Shown here: piece after piece, positions 1 to 5,401 of the stretch
Position numbering within the stretch: the first letter of the stretch is position 1
Layout: each line of letters begins with the position of its first letter
Origin: Xanthobacteraceae bacterium
GTDB lineage: Bacteria > Pseudomonadota > Alphaproteobacteria > Rhizobiales > Xanthobacteraceae
Assembly: GCA_030043175.1 (NCBI GenBank)
Contig: JASHYD010001178.1
Coordinates: forward strand, 1-5,401
Reading direction: 5' to 3'
DNA length: 5,401 nt
The notes under the pieces: generated by a model
Database searches by the model: none
Told to the model about the DNA's origin: nothing
What the model saw: only the letters and a program-made list of their open reading frames with translations
Translations under genes and position numbers: made by a program

Positions 1-714
1 AAGTCGCTGATCGAAGCTTTGTCCCACGGCGGCATCGCCAACAAGGTCAAGGTCGACCTCGATTGGATCGAAAGCGAAGCGTTCGAGCGCCAGGACCCGG
101 CGCCGCTGCTCGAGCATGTCGACGGCATCCTGGTGCCTGGCGGGTTTGGACAGCGCGGCGCCGAGGGAAAAATCCGCGCCGCGCAATACGCCCGCGAGCG
201 GCGCGTGCCGTATTTCGGCATCTGCTTCGGCATGCAGATGGCGGTGATCGAGGCGGCGCGCAATCTGTGCGGCATAGCGGACGCGAATTCCTCAGAATTC
301 GGCGCCACATCCGAGCCGGTAGTCGGCCTGATGACGGAATGGCTCAAAGGCAATGAGCTGCAGAAACGCGGCGTCAACGGCGATCTCGGCGGCACCATGC
401 GGGTCGGCGCCTATGCGGCATTGCTGGAACGCGGCAGCCGGGCCGAGCACATCTACGGCAACCCCAAGATCTCCGAGCGCCACCGTCACCGCTACGAGAT
501 CAACACCGCCTACCGGGCGCGCCTTGAGCAGCACGGCATGCGCTTTTCCGGCATGTCTCCGGACGGGTTGCTGCCGGAGATCATCGAGTACGCGGACCAT
601 CCGTGGTTCGTTGGCGTGCAGTTTCATCCCGAGCTGAAGTCACGGCCTTTCGAGCCGCACCCGCTGTTCGCATCCTTCATCGAGGCTGCCGTGGTGCAGA
701 GCCGGCTGGTGTAG
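1..714 (+). CDS. pyrG: CTP synthase, C-terminal part (5' end outside window)
   Basis: CTP synthase makes CTP from UTP, ATP and glutamine in the cytoplasm, the last step of de novo pyrimidine nucleotide synthesis. Only the last 237 residues are present, a little under half of a family member of about 540 residues; the frame is open from base 1, so the gene begins upstream. An in-frame TTG at 19 is not the start. The fragment is the class I glutamine amidotransferase domain. The oxyanion-loop motif [10 protein letters not shown] lies near residues 44-53. The nucleophile is Cys75 in GICFGMQ, and the His209/Glu211 pair of the triad is in [14 protein letters not shown]. All three catalytic residues are intact. 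Phe after the catalytic Cys, where many families have Leu, is what I recall as usual in alphaproteobacteria. The gene ends with TAG and converges on the reductase gene 111 bases downstream. Identification is secure. Confidence 0.97.
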   Translation, partial: KSLIEALSHGGIANKVKVDLDWIESEAFERQDPAPLLEHVDGILVPGGFGQRGAEGKIRAAQYARERRVPYFGICFGMQMAVIEAARNLCGIADANSSEFGATSEPVVGLMTEWLKGNELQKRGVNGDLGGTMRVGAYAALLERGSRAEHIYGNPKISERHRHRYEINTAYRARLEQHGMRFSGMSPDGLLPEIIEYADHPWFVGVQFHPELKSRPFEPHPLFASFIEAAVVQSRLV

Positions 715-734
715 CAGAGCGACCGCAAGGTCGA

Positions 735-759
735 TGGTCGGCACGCTTCGCCACGACCA
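735..759. terminator. Possible bidirectional hairpin between converging genes
   Basis: TGGTCG (735-740) and CGACCA (754-759) are perfect 6-bp inverted arms around a 13-base loop that can pair further internally. A smaller GACC-GCAA-GGTC hairpin sits just before it at 721-732. The position between the converging pyrG and reductase genes suits a terminator serving both. There is no T-tract on either side, so it is not a canonical intrinsic terminator, and the call is weak. Confidence 0.25.
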
Positions 760-796
760 AACGCTCAGGCACCGATCACCGCGAGCCGCGGCCGCC

Positions 797-830
797 CTGG
801 TCATCGTGTCAGGCTGGTCATCGTGTCAGG
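797..830. repeat. Perfect 17-bp tandem duplication
   Basis: CTGGTCATCGTGTCAGG occurs twice in direct succession (797-813 and 814-830) with no mismatch, and the next base (C831) continues the period. The right copy contains TCA at 826-828, which is the stop codon (TGA) of the minus-strand reductase. The left copy carries the same triplet at 809-811, so the stop is duplicated too, in another frame. This looks like a recent slippage or small duplication at the 3' end of the gene. It lies downstream of the reductase coding sequence and does not disrupt it. Confidence 0.9.
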
Positions 831-1410
831 CCCGATGGATGGCAACGCTCCTTACGAAGGTGACAAAGCCGTCGACGAATTGTCGAAGCTGTTCCTTCGT
901 GGCATCATTGGCGATCCGCCCGCCTTCGTCGAAGATGCTTCCCGCGCGGGGCACAAAAAGGCGCCCGCCAAACCAGGCTCTGGTCCCCAATGTGCGCAGC
1001 ACTGGCAGCCACGCCTCCTGGCTCAGGATCGTGCCGAAGTTGCCCGGCGACGCGCCAATCATTGCCACCGGCTTGCCGCCGAAGACGCGAGGAATGTCCG
1101 CAGGCGGCCGCGACAACCAGTCAATCGCATTCTTGAAAACACCGGGAATCGAATTGTTGTATTCAGGGGTTACCAGGAGCAACCCTTGCGCGGCGGCGAT
1201 TGCCTCCTTAAGGCTCTGCGCGGGTCCGGGAATGCCTTGCGTGTCCTCCACATCGCCGTCGTAGAGTGGAATGTTACGAATGGATTCGACGGTCATCTCC
1301 GCTCCCGGCGGCATCAGTTCGACCGCCGCTCTCAGCAGCGAGGAGTTGAACGAACCTTGGCGCAGACTGCCCGACAGCCCGACAAGCTGCGTCACAGCTG
1401 ACGGCATCAT
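826..1410 (-). CDS. NAD(P)H-dependent FMN/quinone reductase, flavodoxin fold
   Basis: This 194-residue cytoplasmic flavoprotein belongs to the NADPH-dependent FMN reductase family (ChrR/YieF, SsuE and azoreductase-like enzymes), which use NAD(P)H to reduce FMN, quinones or similar acceptors. The N-terminal FMN phosphate loop GLSGSLRQGSFN is at residues 11-22. The family signature PEYNNSIPGVFKNAIDWLSRP is at 81-101, and GASPGNFGT at 118-126 is the third flavin-contact loop. Length is normal. Two adjacent ATG codons (1410 and 1407, reading leftward) can start it. The first overlaps the TGA of the upstream secreted-protein gene as ATGA, which suggests translational coupling. GGGGGA lies directly before the first ATG, too close for good spacing, and 3 bases from the second. 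The true substrate (quinone, chromate, azo dye or free flavin) cannot be read from sequence, so no gene symbol is given. Confidence 0.92.
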   Translation of the reverse strand: MMPSAVTQLVGLSGSLRQGSFNSSLLRAAVELMPPGAEMTVESIRNIPLYDGDVEDTQGIPGPAQSLKEAIAAAQGLLLVTPEYNNSIPGVFKNAIDWLSRPPADIPRVFGGKPVAMIGASPGNFGTILSQEAWLPVLRTLGTRAWFGGRLFVPRAGSIFDEGGRIANDATKEQLRQFVDGFVTFVRSVAIHRA

Positions 1411-1661
1411 TCCCCCACGAACAGCGATGGAAACCCGTATCTCGGCGACGGGTCGTTGGGATTGGGAAGATAAGGGCCGGGCGTGCCCGCCGTCACGCCG
1501 GTCGCGCTAAGGGGATAATGGCCCGGCCGGCTCAAGAGGGGCCTGTCGTCAGGGCTCACAGGCATGGAACTTCCTGGCCCAAATCCATTCGGCAGAGCTT
1601 GCGTCTGCGCGATATTGGCCCACAGAGCCGCCGCGATTACGGAGCCGAAGCAGAGTTTCAT
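1407..1661 (-). CDS. Small secreted Pro/Gly-rich protein of unknown function
   Basis: This predicted 84-residue protein is not one I recognise. The chosen ATG (1661, reading leftward) gives an immediate signal peptide: MKLC, a hydrophobic stretch FGSVIAAALWANIA (about residues 5-18), then a plausible cleavage site after TQA (residue 22). The frame is open upstream to a TTG at 1724, but starting there would bury the signal peptide behind 21 charged residues. AAGGA lies 10 bases before the ATG, a slightly long spacing. The mature part of about 62 residues is rich in Pro, Gly and Ser, has no cysteine and no recognisable domain, and ends FPSLFVGE. Its TGA overlaps the reductase ATG (ATGA), so the two genes probably share a transcript and this one comes first. 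The signal peptide and overlap support a real gene; function is unknown, and periplasmic or exported location is inferred. Confidence 0.7.
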   Translation of the reverse strand: MKLCFGSVIAAALWANIAQTQALPNGFGPGSSMPVSPDDRPLLSRPGHYPLSATGVTAGTPGPYLPNPNDPSPRYGFPSLFVGE

Positions 1662-1843
1662 TTTGGGCCATTCCTTGATGTACTCCTTGCGCAACGCGAT
1701 GTCTGCGCCGAGGTTCCGTTGCAAACGCGGGGCGTCGGCCGCAAATTGTGTCGCGAATCCGAACGAGCGCGGACCCTCGCCGCACGCGAACCGCGATCGG
1801 GTTGTTGACCGCAGACCTCCATCCGTTCATGGTCCGCCGGCTT

Positions 1844-1848
1844 GGGGA
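1844..1848 (+). promoter_or_regulatory. Ribosome binding site fixing the kdsA start
   Basis: GGGGA is 8 bases before the ATG at 1857. It favours that ATG over the in-frame TTG at 1842, which would place the Shine-Dalgarno sequence inside the coding region, and over the in-frame GTG (1851) and TTG (1854), which lie too close to it. Confidence 0.6.
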
Positions 1849-1856
1849 CGGTGTTG

Positions 1857-2738
1857 ATGGCAGCACAAACAGACTTGCGAACGCCTTTGTCGCCGAACCT
1901 GATCGTCGCCGTCGGCGCCGCCCGCTTCGGCAATCACCTGCCGCTGACGCTGATCGCCGGGCCGTGCGCGCTTGAAAGTCGCGACCATGCGATCGAGATG
2001 GCAGGGGCCCTCAAGGAAATCGCGGCCCGGCTCGGCATCGGCCTCGTCTACAAGACATCCTTCGACAAGGCCAATCGCACGAGCCTATCAGGCGCGCGCG
2101 GCGTCGGGCTCGAGGCCGCGCTCGCCGTGTTCGAGGAAATCCGCGGCAAGCTGGGCGTGCCCGTTCTCACTGATGTCCACGAAAGGGGCCAGTGCGCCGA
2201 CGTCGCCGCCGTGGTCGATGTGCTACAGATCCCCGCGTTTCTCTGCCGGCAGACCGATCTCCTCGTCGCGGCCGCCCGCACCGGTCGCGCCGTCAACCTC
2301 AAGAAAGGACAATTCCTCGCCCCTTGGGACATGACCCATGTGGTGGCGAAAGTCACTGGCGCCGGCAATGCGAACGTCCTGGTGACGGAGCGCGGCGTGT
2401 CATTTGGCTACAACTCTTTGGTTTCGGATCTGCGCGCCATTCCGGTCCTTGCGCGCATAGGCGCGCCCGTGATCTTCGATGCCACCCATTCGGTGCAGCA
2501 GCCCGGCGGACGTGATGCTTCATCCGGCGGCGAGCGCGAATTCGTCGCGGTGTTGGCGCGTGCCGCGGTGGCGGTCGGGATCGCCGGCGTGTTCATTGAG
2601 ACCCACCAGGATCCTGATCGCGCGCCTTCCGATGGGCCCAACATGGTGCCCCTCAAGGAGATGGAAGGACTGCTGTGCCGGCTCATCGCCTTTGACCGGC
2701 TGGCCAAGGATAGCGGCGCCGTTTTTCGCCTCGGTTGA
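1857..2738 (+). CDS. kdsA: 3-deoxy-D-manno-octulosonate-8-phosphate synthase (metal-dependent type)
   Basis: KdsA condenses phosphoenolpyruvate with arabinose 5-phosphate to give Kdo-8-phosphate, the committed step toward the Kdo of lipopolysaccharide inner core; it is cytoplasmic. The 293-residue product is slightly longer than the usual 260-285, with a short N-terminal extension. Visible motifs are LIAGPCALESRD (32-43), YKTSFDKANRTS (65-76), TDVHE (105-109), LQIPAFLCRQTDLL (123-136), NLKKGQFLAPWDM (147-159), the ERGVSFGYN loop (178-186), FDATHSVQQPGG (207-218) and ETHQDPDRAPSDGPN (248-262). Cys37, His211, Glu248 and Asp259 all sit exactly 26 residues beyond the metal ligands Cys11, His185, Glu222 and Asp233 of the Aquifex aeolicus enzyme. 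This marks the class II metallo-enzyme rather than the E. coli type, which has Asn at the Cys position. The gene converges on queF with an 82-base gap and is divergent from the secreted-protein gene across 195 bases. Confidence 0.97.
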   Translation: MAAQTDLRTPLSPNLIVAVGAARFGNHLPLTLIAGPCALESRDHAIEMAGALKEIAARLGIGLVYKTSFDKANRTSLSGARGVGLEAALAVFEEIRGKLGVPVLTDVHERGQCADVAAVVDVLQIPAFLCRQTDLLVAAARTGRAVNLKKGQFLAPWDMTHVVAKVTGAGNANVLVTERGVSFGYNSLVSDLRAIPVLARIGAPVIFDATHSVQQPGGRDASSGGEREFVAVLARAAVAVGIAGVFIETHQDPDRAPSDGPNMVPLKEMEGLLCRLIAFDRLAKDSGAVFRLG

Positions 2739-2757
2739 GCGCAAGCCCCTCAACCTC

Positions 2758-2793
2758 GCTCCCAGCCGCATCTGATCAACTTGCTCCCAGCCG
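2758..2793. repeat. Short direct repeat between kdsA and queF
   Basis: GCTCCCAGCCG occurs at 2758-2768 and again at 2783-2793, a 25-base period, in the 82-base gap between the converging kdsA and queF genes. A weaker third echo, TCCCAGCCTGCTCC, begins near 2802. I see no clear terminator hairpin here. The repeat may be chance or remnant slippage. Confidence 0.5.
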
Positions 2794-2820
2794 TTTCGGG
2801 TATCCCAGCCTGCTCCGTCC

Positions 2821-3303
2821 TTACTCCCGCGCCCGATAGCCGCGCACGCCCTGGTCTGGCGCCCAGACATCGCGCGGCAGGCGGCCGGCCTGCCAGAATA
2901 CGTCGATCGGCATGCCGCCGCGGGGATGGAAATAGCCGCCGATGCGCAGCCAGCGCGGCTTGAGATGGGCGAACAGGCGTTTGCCGATCGCGACGGTGCA
3001 ATCTTCATGAAAGGCCGGGTGGTTGCGGAAGCTGTTGAGATAAAGCTTCAACGACTTCGACTCCAGGAGGAACAGGTTCGGCACGTAATCGATCACAACT
3101 ATTGCAAAATCCGGCTGCCCGGTGACCGGACAGATCGCGGTGAATTCCGGAAAGGTGAAACGCGCCACATAATTGGTGTCGGAGTGGGGGTTCGGCACCC
3201 GATCAAGCGTCGCTTCTTGTGGAGATGCCGGAATCTTGCTTGGTTGGCCAAGGTGGAGGGACCTGCGGCTCGATTGTTCAAGGCGGATAGGTTTGTGTGG
3301 CAT
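2821..3303 (-). CDS. queF: NADPH-dependent 7-cyano-7-deazaguanine reductase (preQ0 reductase)
   Basis: QueF reduces the nitrile of preQ0 to the primary amine of preQ1 using NADPH, the last free-base step before insertion into tRNA on the way to queuosine. The 160-residue product is the short unimodular type (tunnelling fold, like the B. subtilis enzyme of about 165 residues). The catalytic Cys58 and Asp65 are in CPVTGQPD, with the same spacing as Cys55/Asp62 of B. subtilis. The QueF signature E-S-K-S-L-K-L-Y is at 81-88, and FHED at 98-101 carries the His/Glu that contact substrate. The start is the ATG at 3303 (reading leftward), giving [10 protein letters not shown]. The frame is open to another ATG at 3357, but those 18 extra residues look non-native. 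No strong Shine-Dalgarno sequence precedes either. I see no preQ1 riboswitch in the 110 bases between it and the divergent gene. No other queuosine gene is in the window. Confidence 0.95.
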   Translation of the reverse strand: MPHKPIRLEQSSRRSLHLGQPSKIPASPQEATLDRVPNPHSDTNYVARFTFPEFTAICPVTGQPDFAIVVIDYVPNLFLLESKSLKLYLNSFRNHPAFHEDCTVAIGKRLFAHLKPRWLRIGGYFHPRGGMPIDVFWQAGRLPRDVWAPDQGVRGYRARE

Positions 3304-3364
3304 CGGCGCAACACGGGCGATACAAAAGCGAACGGGGCTGATCCCGGTTGGGCACAAATAACGT

Positions 3365-3394
3365 TTGCGCCCCGTGTCGTCACGTCTGTAATTT
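3365..3394 (+). promoter_or_regulatory. Candidate promoter for the copper-related genes
   Basis: TTGCGC (3365-3370) and TAATTT (3389-3394) are spaced 18 bases apart and end about 20 bases before the first ATG of the DUF2946-like gene. This is the most AT-rich part of the gap divergent from queF. The match to a sigma-70-type promoter is loose and unverified. Confidence 0.25.
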
Positions 3395-3413
3395 GTGGTA
3401 AACGGGGTCCCGC

Positions 3414-3799
3414 ATGGATGGGATGGTGAAGAGTCCGAGGAACGGTTGGCAGCGGCTCGCCGCCGGCGTCCTGGCGCTCGCGCTCGTCCTGCAGGGCATC
3501 GCCCTCACTTTGGCAGGGGCCCGGCTCGCCGCCACCAATCCGACCGACACCGCTGCCGGCTTCGAACTATGCCGCCATGATGGCGGCCTGGGGGAGGCGG
3601 CGCACCCGAGAGCCCGGCTGCCGACAGCCATTGCATTTTCTGCCTGACCGGCGCGACCTATCTTGACGCACCGGCGGCAGCATCGGAATGCCGCACGGTT
3701 AGGTTTGGGGCGTTGTCGTGGTCGCTGAGCGCGTGGCGATGGCCCGTCACGACCGTCAACGCCAGCGCGCGACCGCGCGGTCCCCCTTTGCCTGCCTGA
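3414..3799 (+). pseudogene. DUF2946-like membrane/periplasmic protein, broken by a frameshift
   Basis: The frame from ATG 3414 (or 3423) encodes an N-terminal hydrophobic segment [20 protein letters not shown], then a linker with FELCRHDGG, but reaches TGA at 3645. The -1 frame, open from 3581 to TGA at 3797, continues sensibly: PESPAADSHCIFCLTGATYL, then a Trp-rich stretch (WSLSAWRWP) and a tail ARPRGPPLPA. Together they give a protein of about 128 residues with an N-terminal membrane anchor or signal and an HCxFC motif. That architecture matches the DUF2946-type proteins I know beside copper genes in Bradyrhizobium and relatives. The switch must lie between 3581 and 3644. The GGGGG run at 3590-3594 is the likeliest site, and one extra G would restore one frame. 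It could be a true mutation, a sequencing error or, less likely, recoding. Family assignment is from memory of the pattern; function is unknown but probably linked to the PCuAC gene downstream. Confidence 0.6.
3571..3587. repeat. 17-base perfect hairpin just before the frameshift point
   Basis: GCCGCCAT-G-ATGGCGGC is a perfect inverted repeat with 8-base arms and a one-base centre. It lies inside the broken DUF2946-like gene and ends three bases before the G-run where the frame is lost. In RNA the innermost pairs would open to form a loop. Confidence 0.85.
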
Positions 3800-3996
3800 G
3801 GCGCGGCGGACCATAAGCCGCCTCATCCCACTTCTGCAAATCATGGCGGCGCGCGCACGCCGATCGAGGGCGCGGGGGGCGCGGCGCAAATCACACCGGA
3901 AAGATCATATCTCGATGTGTCATCCGGGGCTGCCGCCGGCGCATAGCCGGCAGTGCCATTGACCGCGCCGCAGCACTTCAAGAGGGTCCCGCGCAA

Positions 3997-4006
3997 TTCG
4001 CGCGAA
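3997..4006. promoter_or_regulatory. Palindrome TTCGCGCGAA, possible operator
   Basis: This perfect 10-base palindrome lies about 110 bases before the PCuAC start codon. A second dyad with the same TTCG/CGAA half-sites follows at 4049-4063. A loosely promoter-like CTATGG is at 4016-4021. The placement would suit a regulator site, but no known metal-regulator consensus is recognised. Confidence 0.3.
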
Positions 4007-4048
4007 CGTAACACCCTATGGTTCCAGATGGCCAAAACCCGCTCCAGG

Positions 4049-4063
4049 CGCTTCGTCGAAGCG
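4049..4063. promoter_or_regulatory. Dyad CGCTTCG-T-CGAAGCG in the PCuAC leader
   Basis: Seven-base perfect inverted arms flank a single T, ending 51 bases before the PCuAC start codon. As DNA it could be an operator; as RNA it would form a 6-bp stem with a three-base loop in the leader. It is not followed by a T-tract, so it is not an obvious terminator. Confidence 0.35.
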
Positions 4064-4102
4064 TATGAAGGCAATGCCCCCAGGGCAAAGAACAACCACA
4101 TC

Positions 4103-4108
4103 GGAGGT
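4103..4108 (+). promoter_or_regulatory. Strong ribosome binding site of the PCuAC gene
   Basis: GGAGGT lies 6 bases before ATG 4115. It is the best Shine-Dalgarno match in the window and decides this start against upstream in-frame codons. Confidence 0.85.
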
Positions 4109-4114
4109 AGTACC

Positions 4115-4621
4115 ATGAAGAAGTCCGGCATCCTCGTCGCCAGCCTTGTTGCGCTGTCCGCTCTGTCGAGCAGCGCGATCGCTCTGGACTACAAGGTGGG
4201 CGCGCTCGAGATCGACAGCCCCTGGTCGCGCGCAGTCCCAAAAAACGCGAAGGTGGCGGTCGGCTATTTGACGATCAAGAACACCGGCACCGAACCGGAC
4301 CGACTCGTCAGCGGCGCAACGCCCGTCGCCGGCGGGTTCATGGTTCATGAGATGACCATGGACAATGGGATCATGAGGATGCGGCCGCTCACGTCGGGAT
4401 TGGAAATAAAGCCCGGCGAAACAGTCGAGCTGAAGCCGGGCTCATTCCACATCATGATGACCGACCTCAAACAGCCCATCCAACGCGGCAAGCCATTCAA
4501 GGCCACCCTGAAGTTCGAGAAGGCGGGCGACGTCGATGTGGATTTCGCGGTCGAGGCGGCTGGCGCCACCTCCACTGCCGCCTCCGGACATGATGCGCAT
4601 CAGGACATGCACTATCATTGA
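4115..4621 (+). CDS. Periplasmic copper chaperone PCuAC
   Basis: PCuAC (DUF461) proteins bind Cu(I) in the periplasm and pass it on, in known cases to the CuA or CuB site of cytochrome c oxidase, often with a Sco protein. The 168-residue precursor has a clear signal peptide: MKKSG, hydrophobic residues 6-17, and cleavage after AIA at residue 23. The mature cupredoxin-like domain starts LDYKVGALEIDSPWSRA and has the family GYLTIKNTG strand (50-58). The copper site is His78, Met89, His112 and Met114, in HEM, RMRPL and HIMM; the spacing is H-x10-M-x22-H-x-M, one residue longer than the published H(M)x10Mx21HxM. The tail GHDAHQDMHYH adds four His and one Met, a likely extra metal-binding arm. The broken DUF2946-like gene lies upstream and may once have shared its transcript. 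No sco or oxidase gene is in view. The family call is secure; the acceptor is inferred. Confidence 0.93.
   Translation: MKKSGILVASLVALSALSSSAIALDYKVGALEIDSPWSRAVPKNAKVAVGYLTIKNTGTEPDRLVSGATPVAGGFMVHEMTMDNGIMRMRPLTSGLEIKPGETVELKPGSFHIMMTDLKQPIQRGKPFKATLKFEKAGDVDVDFAVEAAGATSTAASGHDAHQDMHYH

Positions 4622-5401
<780 letters not shown>

Larger units (their letters stand above)
3800..4114. other. Non-coding stretch upstream of the PCuAC gene
   Basis: No convincing gene lies in these 315 bases. A 39-codon frame from ATG 3843 to TGA 3960 is very Arg-rich and has no ribosome binding site, so I do not call it. The frame of the PCuAC gene is open from 3953, but without signal-peptide logic or a good start before 4115. 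The stretch holds two dyads, listed separately, and the PCuAC ribosome binding site. A decayed gene cannot be excluded. Confidence 0.6.

Noticed and set aside
823..1401. Plus-strand open frames of 176 and 192 codons opposite the reductase
   Set aside because: The minus-strand product has all the flavodoxin-fold reductase motifs; the plus frames are shadows without recognisable features.
1805..1833. TTGACC with a weak TCATGG 17 bases later as a kdsA promoter
   Set aside because: The -35 element is good but the -10 is poor and TTGACC is frequent by chance; not strong enough to list.
3590..3647. Programmed -1 ribosomal frameshifting in the DUF2946-like gene
   Set aside because: No in-register slippery heptamer in the overlap, and the hairpin lies upstream rather than downstream of the slip region; a plain indel explains it better.
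3380..3889. Long minus-strand open frame of 169 codons opposite the DUF2946-like gene
   Set aside because: It is extremely Arg/Ala/Pro-rich with no domain or credible start, and it is the antisense shadow of a GC-rich gene; the plus strand gives the sensible protein.
3843..3962. 39-codon ATG frame in the gap before the PCuAC gene
   Set aside because: Its first half is almost entirely Arg, Ala and Gly, there is no Shine-Dalgarno sequence, and no recognisable motif is present.

Overview
The window looks like chromosomal DNA of an alphaproteobacterium, most likely a Rhizobiales member close to Bradyrhizobium, Rhodopseudomonas or Nitrobacter. The evidence is a high G+C content, the protein sequences themselves (for example the GICFGMQMA active site of CTP synthase), and the pyrG - kdsA - eno backbone often seen in that order. 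The placement is by recognition only; no search was run.

Layout. The 3' part of pyrG (CTP synthase, +) enters from the left edge. It converges on a two-gene minus-strand unit: a small secreted protein of unknown function, followed by a flavodoxin-fold NAD(P)H:FMN/quinone reductase whose start codon overlaps the upstream stop as ATGA. Then comes kdsA (+), which converges on queF (-). On the far side of queF lies a plus-strand copper-related pair: a DUF2946-like membrane/periplasmic protein broken by a frameshift, and an intact periplasmic PCuAC copper chaperone. The 5' third of eno (enolase, +) runs off the right edge.

Function. pyrG (CTP), kdsA (Kdo-8-phosphate for lipopolysaccharide; CTP is also needed to activate Kdo) and eno (glycolysis; its product PEP is a KdsA substrate) form a metabolically coherent housekeeping backbone. 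The accessory genes between them serve tRNA queuosine synthesis (queF), flavin or quinone reduction, and periplasmic copper handling.

Two stretches of just over 300 bases carry no convincing gene: 3800-4114, with two TTCG/CGAA dyads upstream of the PCuAC gene, and 4622-4946, the eno upstream region. No tRNA, rRNA, IS element, CRISPR array or phage gene was seen. I found no evidence of a novel multi-gene system. The points most worth a second look are the frameshifted DUF2946-like gene, the dyads before the PCuAC gene, the coupled secreted-protein/reductase pair, and a 17-bp tandem duplication that carries the reductase stop codon.
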